A DNA stretch of 60,000 nucleotides. It comes from Nematostella vectensis. Lineage: Eukaryota; Cnidaria; Anthozoa; Actiniaria; Edwardsiidae. A program made the translations under genes and the position numbers. Of this stretch, positions 45,012 through 58,740 are shown piece by piece. The notes beneath the pieces are model-generated. The model had not been told where the DNA came from. It made no database searches and was given only the letters and a program-made list of their open reading frames with translations. How positions within the stretch are numbered: the stretch's first letter is position 1; each line of letters opens with the position of its first letter. The stretch is from the NCBI RefSeq assembly GCF_932526225.1, contig NC_064048.1:12285665-12345664 (forward strand). Reading direction: 5' to 3'.

Positions 45012-45352
45012 ATTACAGATCGCGACGGAAGTGTGTTACAAATTGCGACAGCTTTTTTAATACAAATCGTGATGGGTGCGTATTACAAATTGCGACAGCT
45101 TTTTTATTAAAAATTGCGACGATTATTACAAATTGAAGACAGGTATTACAAATTGCGACAGGAATTACAAATTGCGACGATTATTACAAATTGCGACGAT
45201 TATTACAAATTGCGACAGGTATTACAAATTGCGACGTTTATTACAAATTGCGACGATTATTACAAATTGCGACAGGTATTACAAATTGCGACGATTATTA
45301 CAAATTGCGACAGGTATTACAAATTGCGACGTTTATTACAAATTGCGACAGT
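45012..45352 (+). repeat. Minisatellite, 19-bp TTACAAATTGCGAC unit
   Basis: Degenerate to about 45116, then regular units TATTACAAATTGCGACAGG / ...GACGAT to 45352. Because 19 is not a multiple of three, all three frames read similar peptides, which explains the overlapping ORFs here. C runs follow at 45366 and 45423. Confidence 0.95.
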
Positions 45353-46945
45353 ACAACGTGTCGTCCCCCCCCCCCCCCCCAATATTTTCACAAATCATAA
45401 GGAAATGAGGGCGTGGATGTGCCCCCCCCCCCCCCCATTGTTTCTTAATGTCTCTGTATGTTGTGTATATTATTTAATAAATTATCTTGTGCTTTAAAAG
45501 CCCCAAGAGTATAGGTGTGTGTTTTGATATGAATCTGATCTATGATTTAAAAAGTTTCTTTTTCCTATTTTTCATTGTTAGTTTGTTTCTTTCGTTTAAG
45601 AAACAAAGGCCTGGCATGTCTCATAATTACCCCTAGCTGCTACCATGATACGGCGCGCAACAAAAGTGGAAAAAAAATGTGATAAAGAAAGCAAAAAGGA
45701 AAAATATATATCGTAGCGCGGATCGTGGATTAATGGGGGTATTGTGTGTTTAACCGGAAAGCTAACGGCGGAACCTTTTTTAATCTGCGAGCTTGTAAAA
45801 TCTGTACATAGGAAAGATGAATATAAGTTTTCGCAATTTGCAAATTAATGTTCTTAGGACTTTAATGAAGATATGGAATATTTGCCTCAAAGCAATCAGG
45901 AATATCCTTTTACACATTCACTGGAAATCCGTCTCGTCGAATAAAACATTGTCATTGTAGGTTAGTCGTCATGGTTGCCGATAATCTATAGGTATTAGTC
46001 TACAAGTGTGGGTGGCCATGCATAAAGGGCACGGTACCTTTTTTATATATTAGATTTAGAGTCAATCCTTTCTGTTTTCTTTTTAAGTTTTTTCACAAAT
46101 ATTGTGTTCTCCTTATAAGGAAAGCCTTTGTTGCTAATCCCCTCCTCCTCCCTATCAAACCCACCCCCCCCCCCCCCCCCCCCACCACCACCACCACCAA
46201 CCTAGCTACGCACGTGTGTAAATACCTTGTTTATCCTGTCCAAGTTACAGGCCTCGGGGAGCATGTCTGGCACTTAGCGACTTCAAGCATGATTAAATCC
46301 TTAGCGATCCTTCCATAAAGAGGCCCGTAGCCCCAAGAGTCATAATAACGCATTACCGCAACCACCCCCTGCCGTACAATGGCTATACATTACCACTTTG
46401 CTCTCAAAAAGGGGGATTGTATTTGTGTCAAACCAAAAGCAGACTATATAAATGTGCTTTAGATTATCTTTCAGAATTATTAACGCCGCTGAGTCATTTT
46501 TAACGCTAGCCTCCTCAGCAAGGTTTTCATGTCAGTTGTTTGAACATTAAGGTCTTAAAGAGGCTATTGCAAAGCTATTGTACTATCAGACCACGAAAAG
46601 GATATGAAGAGGATGTCGTGAAACTTTCTTGTTCTCTTCGACCAAATCGTTGTATAGATTACCATGACCAATCTTGTTTATACACCTTTCCAGCAATATT
46701 TTGAAGTCAGCTTCAAAATCCATTATGATACGGACGAACTTATAAGCTATACAATTAAATGGTTTAAGTTAACGCTAAAACTTTCCTTAAAGAACCCTTG
46801 TCAGCCACACCTTTGTTATTGTTCTCATTTAATATTTGTATTATCGAAATACAAAAGAGCAACAAAGTTTTGTACTTTATTTACCAAATTCAATCGAAAA
46901 TATCGCATTGGTTTCCCCAAATCCGCCGATGGAAATGGATGCTTT
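45353..46945. other. Nothing recognised
   Basis: Poly-C and (CCA)n runs at 46164-46200. No supported gene. Confidence 0.45.
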
Positions 46946-46985
46946 TTCACCCTTGGTACTTTGCTTTCACCCTTGGTACTTTGCT
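46946..46985 (+). repeat. 20-bp tandem doublet
   Basis: TTCACCCTTGGTACTTTGCT occurs twice in a row, just upstream of a YY1-like ATGGCGGC site. Confidence 0.8.
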
Positions 46986-46996
46986 AGGATGACAAA

Positions 46997-47143
46997 ATGG
47001 CGGCGGACGGAGGCTGTTTAATAATGGACAAGTTGTGTTTAGGCTGGTGCACTAAGAGTGAGGTTTTCCGCGTGTTGGTTAGCTGTGTTGGTTTTGCTGC
47101 GGGTGCGCTCGAAGTAAAAGTTGCTTGTTTAAATTATTGTTAA
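46997..47143 (+). CDS. Possible small ORF, 48 codons, at a YY1-like start site
   Basis: The ATG lies in AAAATGGCGGC, both a strong translation-start context and a YY1-type motif. The frame (MAADGGCLIMDK...) runs to TAA at 47141 and has one hydrophobic stretch. No homologue is recognised; it may be a first exon or chance. Confidence 0.2.
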   Translation: MAADGGCLIMDKLCLGWCTKSEVFRVLVSCVGFAAGALEVKVACLNYC

Positions 47144-49200
47144 AAATCAGACTAGACGGACTATACCCTAAATGCACCGTGATTGCGGATTAATGGCGTT
47201 TGCAGATGACGTCTGTCATTTAAGCAATAGTATCGGTTAGTTTGTAAAGAAAAAAAAAAGAAAAGAGATAGAAGAGTATTCTATTTTGAGAAATTTCTAA
47301 GCCACGTAACTGAGCTTTTAAAGAGTCTCAATCAGCCATCATATTGCCATCCTAACAAAACACCAAGTGCGAAAAAGCAACCGTCGCCATCGGCCGATTT
47401 ATGGGAAATGAAGCTATTGCATTTTAAAAGTTCGAAAATGGTGAATAACAGTTAAAACATTCTTTTTAGATGGTTATTTTGAAATCTATTTAAATAATAT
47501 TTCGATTCGGGATGAAAACAACAACAAAGGCGTCGCTGACAAAAGTTCTTTTGTCTTCATCACGGTTTTCGTCAAAGGGGTACCGCACTTTCGCCTGAGG
47601 ATATTAACGACCCGAGATCCGTGAACCCGTGTAATGTATTTCTCCTAATCGAGGATCGCGCAATGATGTTGAAAGGGTTTTCACGAATTTTTCACCTCGA
47701 ATTTTTTTACGGAATTTTCACAAACCACCAATAAAATAATTTGACGCACTAGATATTTTCCACGAGGACAAGATCCTCAAGGAGGGCACCAGGGACTTGG
47801 CGGTATGGACGAGAGACTGGCGCCAAGTTACTTTACAGCCAAAACATATGGTTATGATTCATAAGAGCTGGACTTGAAATATCTGGACTCAGGTTATGAT
47901 AATCACGACACATACCTAATAACACAATACAGACAATTTTAAATGACTAGGAGTTGCGGTGGGTCTGTTTACCACGTTTGCGTGTTTGTGTTTGTATTCG
48001 CCGCATCGTGACATTTTATAACACGCGATAACCAGGTGTTGGTAAAATGAGAATGGGTCTCCGGAGAGCGGAGCGCGGAGACGGAGTAGCAGCAATATGG
48101 ACTTCCAAAGACATTATAGCAGGTTATGATTGATCCTCACACTGCATAGGAAATCGCTAAAAGAAAAGGAATTCCGACTACAAGGAGTTTCGAAATATTT
48201 TCCTTCGCGAATCACTGCGTGGAAAAGTATAGTTACTGATATGTTTCTGAGATTATAATTCTGAAACCCCATTATCTACTTCGGGAAATGTGAGTCTTTG
48301 AGCTCACACTGAACTTGTCAACGCAAAAAGAGTTTACTCAAAGTTTTTAAAGGGTTTACTGTATACAGCGGGCGATACATACTCCCTTACTTAGCGTTCT
48401 TTGTTGGCGTTGGTTATTTGTTGGTTGGTTATTGATCTTATTTGTGTAATTATCCTCTTAGATATTAAGTTTAGTTCACTACAACAACTAGTTTCCACTA
48501 ATCAGAAAACGTCTTCAAATAGTTCATTGGTATTAGTATAGTATATACCATATTGTTATATACTATATTCTTCTATACACTTCAAGAAGAACATCATTAA
48601 GAGCATTTTCAGCCTTAAAAAAGCTCTAAAAATGACAACGACCCAGGCCCGACTTGAAGTACACGTGTTTATCAACAAGATTAGAGTGTTTGTATTGGTT
48701 ATTCAGATCCCATTCGCAGTTCCCGTGCAAAATCCTAATGAATGATTTGAAGACTATCTCGGTGCTGACAATAAGTCACGCTAGAATAGCTCAGATATTC
48801 ATTTGATCCGTCCTTACTTCATTGGGCACAAAACGAATCTGTTCGGCAAAATATCTGTTCCGCAGCCCGTTTTTTTTGCTGGCTGGGAAGATGTTAGACC
48901 CCTCGGATGCTGGGGAATTAACCGAATGGTTCATGCTGGCAAATTTGTAGAGTCAAACTAGTTGTGCTGGGAATATTTTTTGTGCGCTGAAGCGGATGCT
49001 TGGGAAAAAAATCGTCCCGATCGGTTATACGGGCAATTATTCATGTTCTAAAATTCCTAACCAATGCTGGCTGGGAAAAAAGGAATGGTCCCTCCTAGGA
49101 AAAAAATATATATTTTCCCCAGCAACTTTTAAAATGGATATTTTCGCAATCAGAACATATTCAAACGATGAAACATACCATTTTAACGTGTTTCGGTAAG
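47144..49200. other. No gene recognised
   Basis: Short ORFs only. Before the 18-bp array, GCTGG(C/G)..GGGAA motifs recur loosely (48880-49080). Confidence 0.45.
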
Positions 49201-49867
49201 GGGGCTTGTTACTTATTACGGGCTTGTTACTTATTACGGGCTTGTTACTTATGACGGGCTTGTTACTTATTACGGGCTTGTTACTTATTACGGGCTTGTT
49301 ACTTATTACGGGCTTGTTACTTATTACGGGCTTGTTACTTATGACGGGCTTGTTACTTATTACGGGCTTGTTACTTATTACGGGCTTGTTACTTATTACG
49401 GGCTTGTTACTTATTACGGGCTTGTTACTTATTACGGGCTTGTTACTTATTACGGGCTTGTTACTTATTACGGGCTTGTTACTTATTACGGGCTTGTTAC
49501 TTATTACGGGCTTGTTACTTATTACGGGCTTGTTACTTATTACGGGCTTGTTACTTATGACGGGCTTGTTACTTATGACGGGCTTGTTACTTATTACGGG
49601 CTTGTTACTTATGACGGGCTTGTTACTTATTACGGGCTTGTTACTTATGACGGGCTTGTTACTTATTACGGGCTTGTTACTTATTACGGGCTTGTTACTT
49701 ATGACGGGCTTGTTACTTATTACGGGCTTGTTACTTATGACGGGCTTGTTACTTATTACGGGCTTGTTACTTATGACGGGCTTGTTACTTATGACGGGCT
49801 TGTTACTTATTACGGGCTTGTTACTTATGACGGGCTTGTTACTTATGACGGGCTTGTTACTTATTGA
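49201..49867 (+). repeat. Minisatellite, 18-bp unit, 37 copies
   Basis: TTACTTATTACGGGCTTG repeats without indels. The only variable base is T or G in TTATTAC/TTATGAC, in 25 and 12 units. Since 18 is divisible by three, one frame stays open as (LLLITG)n, to 49931; this is a repeat artefact unless shown to be expressed. Confidence 0.98.
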
Positions 49868-52610
49868 GCCTTATGAATGGACTGAGACAGATAATAACAA
49901 TTTGTACGATGAAAGCGTCACACTTGGCTAGTTCACTTTTATTCATTGCAGGCATCAATTATATTAGCACTATTATCCCATGTACTCGTTAGTGCCTTCT
50001 TATTGGAGTATTCCATCACCTGAGTTACACCAGAGCATGAGAAATATACCTAAAACGGTGATTAGATTTATACCGAAAGGGGCAATGAGCTGAAAATCGA
50101 TTAAACGTATGGGGTAATAGCATGACCATAGTAGACGTGTCTCCGCCTAAACAAAGGCAAAATAATTTCCACAACATATTTCAACTGTCATTGACTCAAT
50201 ATCTTATGCTTGTACGCTGTAAACGAGAAGAAAACATGCACATTAAAGTAGAATGAGTATACGAGTTCTTTTAAAAAATGTCACTACAAAAGAATTTTTT
50301 TTTCTCGTCTTTTGATTGATCCCAAAAGAGATCACCCACGATCCGCGCTAAGGTAATGAGTCCTTACTCATAATCATCGAAAGTATGTCAGGTCCTTCCC
50401 CAATAATAAGAGATTTCGAAGCAACAGAGACAAAGGCGCGGTACCTAAGCTGCTGCCCACGCACCCAAAATGCTCAATATTTGTTTCATTTATCACATTA
50501 ATATCTGCGCATCCTCCCTCTATAACGATTTTCATAAGATAACCTCAAGAGATACGGCGTATCAATCATCCGCGAATGATCACGATGTACATTTGTATCT
50601 GTACACTTGAGACACTCTAGCTCGCTCGACGCACAATATTCGCAAAATGTTGAGACATTCTAGAAGACTATGGAATGGACACAGTATAAAGAAAAGCCAA
50701 TCCCTGTTATTGCCATCATTGGTTGCTCTCCCTTATCATCACACCGCTTAGCCCGCCCCACCGCTCTCTACCCTGGTCAAACATTAAAGAGCCGCTGTCA
50801 GCCGCAATTTTGTCATTCCAGCAAAACATAAAATGTGAATAAAGGCATCATTTTCCATCGGCTGATTTTGAGGAGCTCATTCGATATTTACGTTTTAATA
50901 TAGTTAAAACCATAGACCAGTAAAGTTTGGGATTAATTTCACGAGTGTTTTCAATGTTTTCTGTAATTGTCCGAGCAGTCACCTCCTTCGTGTTATGATT
51001 TTATTTTACGTGGAAACCAAGTTACTACATCAGTACATGTTTTTGATATAAAAGGGAAAATTCAATGGCTTGAATCCAATCGCAGCAAAGTAATTTTGCC
51101 CTCAATTAAGATAAAATGCCCTCGCTCTTAGCCAATCAGCATTGATTAATTTTGCCCTGCATATTATAAAGATGGTTATTTCGAAATTTCATCGCATAAA
51201 TATTGAATAAAAACAAATGCAATTGTTTGGCTCACTATGGCTCTTTAGAACCTTGGCTGAAGAATACGTGCGTAACTAGTTAAACAATGTTTGCGAAGTG
51301 CAGGAAAAACCGCAGAATGTAGCGTCATTCATTGAAGCGCAAAAGCCACAAGACCAGTTCCGTTCTATAGGGACGACCCTACTTGTACGGTCGCAATATG
51401 GTTTAAGAAAAAAGTCATCTCGAAACGGGGCGCCTCGATACAAGTGAGTTTACAACCCCATAAGCGAAACTCTTGTACAGCCATTTAGATTAAACCGCCG
51501 GCGAAGCTATCCATTCTTTTCTCCAAACATCTTTCGCTTTAATAAGTTTTATTTAACTTTTTTAAGAATATGAAATGTAGCGGCATGATGACATATTTAA
51601 TCGAATGTTTTATTTGTTTTCATTGTCAGGAAGTTTGGTAAAAAATAAAAGTCGAACTCAAACGTGACTAAAGATAAAATTACTTGATAATAACTGCTTC
51701 AATAATAAAAAACATTTTATCAAAACAATACTAACTGAAAAAGGCCACTCATAATGAGTACTCTAAACTAATTACCATCAAGAAGGTGAATGGTTCAATC
51801 TCTTGTGGGGTTTCTTTGATTCAATTTGCATCAAGCTGTGTGGAGTATCATCTCCTAGATTCTTTACTGCGTGGTTTTGGCGCATAACTTCGCGTACATG
51901 TATCGTGACTCCTGCGCTTTTGTCGCCATGGATAATGATAATAATCATAATCTATCTTGTGTTGAAGTCATTTTACTCCTGTGTTATACTTTTGTCTACT
52001 CACTTAAGTCTAAGTCATTGACGCTACTACAAATTATTTTATAAGTCGATTTTTTTAGGATATTGCTGTTGATTGAAAATCAGTAAGGGCCTTACCTTAA
52101 TTTGGCAATAATTTCTTCGGAAGGGATATTTCTAGCTTGAGTTCTAAACGTATTCGACCCTGCAGCTAAGCCGCTGAAAGGCGAGTCCAATAAAATGTTA
52201 TTAATGTTCACGGTCTTTGATGAGAAATAGCTTCTTCCTAACACGCTCTGTAAAGCGTTTCTAGGTCAGTAACTTACAGATGTAAAAAGACCGGAGCTTT
52301 GAAGCCTTGTTAAAGAACTTGTCGTGTAAGCACGGTGATCTGAATCTAGATGCACGTTAACAACAACTGCGTCTATTGTACCGTGTTATGAGCAGATGAA
52401 CTCGCGAGGTGTCAATCTTGACGTTCAAATAGAACCCAATAAGACGTTAATGCCAGACGCGATCGGCCTCTCAACTGAAGAGCTCGCTCATCGCCTCGAG
52501 ACATTCCTTATTAGCCGACCACTCAACACTATGTAAACTCCCCGCTCGAGCGCACGCAGGCACTTAGGGCAGTTCATGAGACAATTGAGGGCTGGCCTAC
52601 AAGCACGGGG
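49868..52610. other. Gene-poor stretch
   Basis: No supported coding region; one 72-codon frame at 51803-52021 has no domain or splice support. Confidence 0.5.
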
Positions 52611-54189
<1,579 letters not shown>

Positions 54190-54571
54190 TGTTAAGCCCC
54201 TATACCCCCCCCCTCCCCCCTCCCCCTCCCCCCAAGGTACGCGCCGATATCCCCCCTCCCCTCCCTCCCCATGTTAAGTACTATACCCCCTCCTCTCCCT
54301 CCCCCAAGGTAGTGCCTTTACCCCCTACCTCCCTCCCCAAGGTAACGCCTATATTCCCTCCCCTCCATCCCCAAGGTACCTTCCTATATCCCACTCGGCT
54401 CCCTCCCCAAGGTACGTGCCTATATCCCCTCCCCTCCCTCCCCAAAGTACGTGCCTATATCCCACTCCCCTCCCCTCCCCCAAGGGTACGTGCCTATATC
54501 CCCCTCCCCTCCCTCCCCAAGGGTACATGCCTATATCCCACTCCCCTCCCCTCCCCAAGGTACCTGCCTAT
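54190..54571 (+). repeat. C-rich minisatellite running into the assembly gap
   Basis: Units of about 30-37 bp, CCCTCCCCAAGGTACGTGCC plus TATATCCC and variants, repeat up to the gap. Proline-rich ORFs here are repeat translation. Confidence 0.9.
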
Positions 54572-54771
54572 NNNNNNNNNNNNNNNNNNNNNNNNNNNNN
54601 NNNNNNNNNNNNNNNNNNNNNNNNNNNNNNNNNNNNNNNNNNNNNNNNNNNNNNNNNNNNNNNNNNNNNNNNNNNNNNNNNNNNNNNNNNNNNNNNNNNN
54701 NNNNNNNNNNNNNNNNNNNNNNNNNNNNNNNNNNNNNNNNNNNNNNNNNNNNNNNNNNNNNNNNNNNNNNN
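54572..54771. other. Assembly gap (200 N)
   Basis: Exactly 200 undetermined bases, a round number suggesting an estimated or placeholder size. It interrupts the C-rich array on its left. Confidence 0.99.
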
Positions 54772-55856
54772 CTCAAGATTTTAGCAAATGCATAGCGTAT
54801 CGAGAGCTTATTTTTATTCTGTTTCATTTGCTGTTAGACGGTCTGAGCACAATATGAAAGAACAAAGTAATCATGTAGGAACTTTCGGAAACACCGCGCT
54901 GAAATCAACCTTTTTGATGTATTTAATGAAATCTTTGATTCTGAATTAAAGTAAATTCGCTTTACTCCATTCCATTCACGTCTGTATGCATGCAAAAATT
55001 GCAATTATTATTTGGTCTTACAAAATTTCCATCGACGTGCACTTTGATAATAAACACGAAATCAACAGGGTGAGATATGACTCACGTATTTGGGTACCCT
55101 GTGGCGAAGTAAGGGAAAGCCCGTATCACAATGTGTGCTTCTTGCTTCCGTAAATATATTTATATGTCACATTAGCCCCACGCGCATTTGAAAGAGTTGC
55201 GCAATTAAATTCACAGATTAAGATGCTTTCCGAAATCCTTTAATGTTTACAACGGAAATTTGTGAAAAGTTGATAATAATGAGCTCATCGTCTAAGTTTA
55301 TACGCCGTATTCAGCCAATGAGCTGTATCTTAGGAAGCATATGGATATGGATGCTTTATCCGATTGCTTTATGTTTGTTTTTTTTTTTTGTTTGTTTGTT
55401 TGTTTGTTTGTTTTTCCTAGGCATATCAGTCAATCTTGTTTTAAAAACTATCGATTATCTTGCTCGCTCGGCCATTTCCTTTAGGACATTACCATATTTG
55501 GGAGTCCGCTTTAAGCACTTTTTTTCCGCTTTTTTACCGCTCTAGGGCTTTGTAAGTCGAGAATTTCCACGCAAACTTCCAGGAATTCGTGTAACTACGA
55601 ATTTGCTGGCAGCCATCTTTGAAATGGGGCCTAGTCTCTAACGTTTTAGAATATCGAAGGTCTCCCGCGCGCTCGCCCCAGGATTTTTTAGACCATTTAG
55701 AAGATCGACCGCCATTAACTGATATGGGTGGGGGGGGCAAACTTGGTAATTTCTTATTGAAGGATTGTTAAAATACTATCCTTCTATATCTATGATTGGG
55801 CAGCTCCCACCCCCCCCCCCCCCCTACCCTCTTAATTCTATACACCTTCTAGTCTG
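54772..55856. other. No gene recognised
   Basis: A (TTTG)n run near 55387-55412, a G run at 55730 and a C run at 55809. Short ORFs without domains. Confidence 0.45.
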
Positions 55857-56000
55857 CAATACACCAAAAACTGGAAATCGACTCTGCCCTGAAGAAGTCT
55901 TATTAAAGACGAAAATTTGGCAGAGTCGATTTCCAGTTTTTGGTGTATTGTATTCATTGTTCTGGTACGAGATCGCGACAGTTTGGGCTTTTTGATTCTA
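55857..56000 (+). mobile_element. Retroelement-like hairpin with hammerhead-like core, copy A
   Basis: Arms 55857-55888 (CAATACACCAAAAACTGG...) and 55919-55950 (...CCAGTTTTTGGTGTATTG) are perfect 32-bp inverted repeats. The 30-base spacer reads CTGAAGA-A-GTCTT-ATTA-AAGAC-GAAA-ATTT. About 50 further bases (TATTCATTGTTCTGG...TTTGGGCTTTTTG) are shared with copies at 27092-27262 and 34640-34760. Confidence 0.75.
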
Positions 56001-56580
56001 TTCCTTCTAGTCTGCGATATACTTCACCAGTCCACTTTCGTTATATTATCTTATCTCTCCAACGTTACCATTTCAACAAAAGCACAATAATAATATCTTT
56101 GAAAAAAAACTGTCAGGTACGCAGGCTATTTCATTAAGAAATGTCTACAAAAGTTATAATAAAAAGAAGAGAAATGTTAGTTCGGGCTAAAACAATACGG
56201 TGTCTAATCCTTAATTATCTTTACATTCCTTAGCTAAAGCAATCTTAGCGAAGCTGAAAAAACATTTGGAAAGATAGTCGTGGCAAATATTAGTCTCTTT
56301 GATCCTTTTTTATTCTAATACGCGTTGCCTAAATAAACAGCGATCATATCAAACTACACTTTAAGGGTAAAGAGTAGGTACTTATATAAGGTGCTCGAAC
56401 CTGCAGTAGCAAACGCGTCAAACTGGTCTCTCTCTTGTGCGGGAAAATTAATTTTAACGCGCAAAACCAGCTCATTCTACTAAAAAATCGGTAGGTGAAG
56501 TGCGATGATTTATCTATAAGTTCATTAGGCCTCTCGCGGGCAAGGAATACTGTACAAGCAATTTTATTTATATTATATAA
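56001..56580. other. Nothing recognised
   Basis: No gene; a short minus-strand frame (56344-56619) starts inside the hairpin at 56581. Confidence 0.45.
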
Positions 56581-56620
56581 TATGTTGCATATCTTTTTAT
56601 TGAAAAAGATATGCAACATA
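56581..56620. repeat. Perfect 18-bp hairpin, 4-base loop
   Basis: TATGTTGCATATCTTTTT (56581-56598), loop ATTG, then the exact inverse at 56603-56620. Confidence 0.9.
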
Positions 56621-57187
56621 TAATTTTTTTTGGTAATAGTTGCAGTGCAGTTAGACTATTAGGGAAGGACTAGAAATTCGATGGGGGGGAAGTGAGCAGG
56701 CTTACCAGAAAAAAATATAGGGGGAAAACCGGTATCAGTAGAATAAAACTGATGTTGAATAAAATATAGCGCACAAGAAAGGCACAAGATACGGACCTTT
56801 TTCCCTTTTTTAATCTCTAAAATCTAGATCTATTCGACGAAATGTAATTACTTGAATTTAAATATGTACACCATCTCCTATTCGATTGTACACAACGCTT
56901 TGAATTTCAAATAACTTTTTCGCTGATTCAAAGACAGACTTAAAATATTTTGACAAAGGTTACATCTTCTGGTCTCAATGTTTGTATAGCTGTGTTATTC
57001 TAAAGTACACATTAACTATGCTGATAAGGTTATTTCATATAGGTTGTCCTGCACTCTTTTTTATTATTTTTTAGCTTCCCAGATAAAACTAAAATTAATC
57101 TTCGCTCGTGCACCGATTATGTGCTTTAGTATACACCGGGAAAAAATGTGAGAATGGTCAAACAACGATCGATATACCAAAGGAGAC
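56621..57187. other. Nothing recognised
   Basis: No supported gene or repeat. Confidence 0.5.
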
Positions 57188-57190
57188 TAA

Positions 57191-57611
57191 TACCGCATTC
57201 ACACAGGGGCGTAGCCAGGGGGGTGGCCCAGGGGGCCCGGGCCCCCCTTCTATCAGCCAAAAAAAGAGTAAAATGTACGAGACATTATCTAAAATACAGG
57301 AGATAATGCCTTGAAAGGGCCTTTTGGGCCGCCTTCATTTAAAAATCCTGGCTACGTCGCTGTCACACCAGCACTTAAACCATTGTTTAAAGGTGGTTTA
57401 ATTAAACTGGTTTAAATCTTAACCTCCTAAGAGTGGACAGAACCAGGAACAAAACTAAATAGACTGTGCTGTACATGTTACTATAAGTGATTATTTAGCT
57501 AGTAAGAATTTAACGATGAGAAACTTGGCAACATAACAATGAGAAACTTGGAAAGTTATCAGGCAAATAAAGACCTTGTTTCATAAACATGGTATTGGTG
57601 TGAATACAGCA
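57191..57611. mobile_element. Harbinger-like MITE, ATTCACACC family, copy 2 (interrupted)
   Basis: It starts TACCGCATTCACAC and ends GGTGTGAATACAGCA, with TAA on both sides (57188-57190, 57612-57614). It shares its interior with 29335-29550, but a second MITE is inserted 13 bases from the left end. Confidence 0.8.
57204..57362. mobile_element. Nested MITE, CAGGGGCGTAGCCAGG family
   Basis: The left end CAGGGGCGTAGCCAGG and right end CCTGGCTACGTCGCTG are inverted copies. TCACA flanks both sides (57199-57203, 57363-57367). It splits the Harbinger-like element, so it is the younger insertion. Confidence 0.9.
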
Positions 57612-57614
57612 TAA

Positions 57615-58472
57615 GATCTTGATCAATCACCGTGCCAATGCAAACTCGTTTAAAAGAGCATAAAGCAATTGACTTTGCCATTTGCAAGCATTAGGGACAA
57701 TCAACAAAAGAACGGCGTCGAAACTATGTCTGAAAAACCAAAAATAGATGTTTGAAAGAACAAAGAATCGGGTACGCTTGTCAGCCATATCCTTGGGCCC
57801 TCTTATATTATTTATGTCGTTCACGACATGTGCGTATTGGCTTGGAGGAAGTCTACGCCTCCATTCGGCCTCGTCCGTGGGTAATCCCTTTCTTAATCCG
57901 GCGCTATCGTTTTTTTTAAGGTCACTAAAACAAGACTAAATAAACTTAAACATAAAACCTACGATATTGATTCCCCCTTTTAGAGAATTTTTGAGTAACT
58001 AATTTTAAATATTTCAAACAAATGATATATTAAACAGTACATCTTATAAGATGTTCTATTGTCCATACAAGTTAAGGATGCATTATTGTGCATTCAAGTT
58101 AAGACACTATTATTAAACAGACCGTTATCGATCAAAAACCTTTGATTAAAAACACATCCAAAAGGAACTTGGGTCGAGCAACTAAACTGGACATTATGTT
58201 TAAAAAAATCGAAGAGGAGAACTGTATATCAATCAATGGATTTCTTATTTCGAACTTGCCTAAAAGAGCCTTGGGCTAGTGCACGAGATACCTGTGGTGA
58301 CATATAAGGTTAGGGTATGGGGCTAGTTTTCATGATGGTGGCCTGTAAAAACGTTGCCAACGTTTTCGGAAACGTTTTTGGAAAACTCCTTTACGTTTAC
58401 TTAAAACAAATAAATGATAATGATGATTAAACCTCGCCAATCTATAATTAGGATATGCTACGTAATAGGAAA
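57615..58472. other. Nothing recognised
   Basis: Short ORFs only. Confidence 0.5.
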
Positions 58473-58740
58473 TAGTGGACTTGCGCTAAGAGATCACGTG
58501 ACCTTTCTGGATGACAAATTCAAACCAAAACAATAACGTAAATGACTGCGCCCGTCAAACCAGAGAACGACGAAAAAATAAAATCTTTATATGAAACTAA
58601 AACATTTCTGAAAAAAATATGTCATTTTTCGTAAGCACTGAATAAACTGCTTTTTGTTGCTGTTATTTTGCCGCCAAAAGCCTGAGCGCACCCTAGTTTG
58701 CCATCCAAACAGTCACGTGATCTCTTAGCACAACCCCCCA
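58473..58740. mobile_element. MITE, GGGGACTTGCGC family, diverged copy
   Basis: The left end TAGTGGACTTGCGCTAAG and right end CTCTTAGCACAACCCCCCA match the TIRs of 27386-27591, as does the interior (GCTGTTATTTTGCCGC). About 60 bases longer than the first copy. Confidence 0.8.

Noticed and set aside
49206-49931. 241-residue hydrophobic repeat protein
   Set aside because: The frame is a translation of an 18-bp minisatellite; no start context, splice sites or domain.
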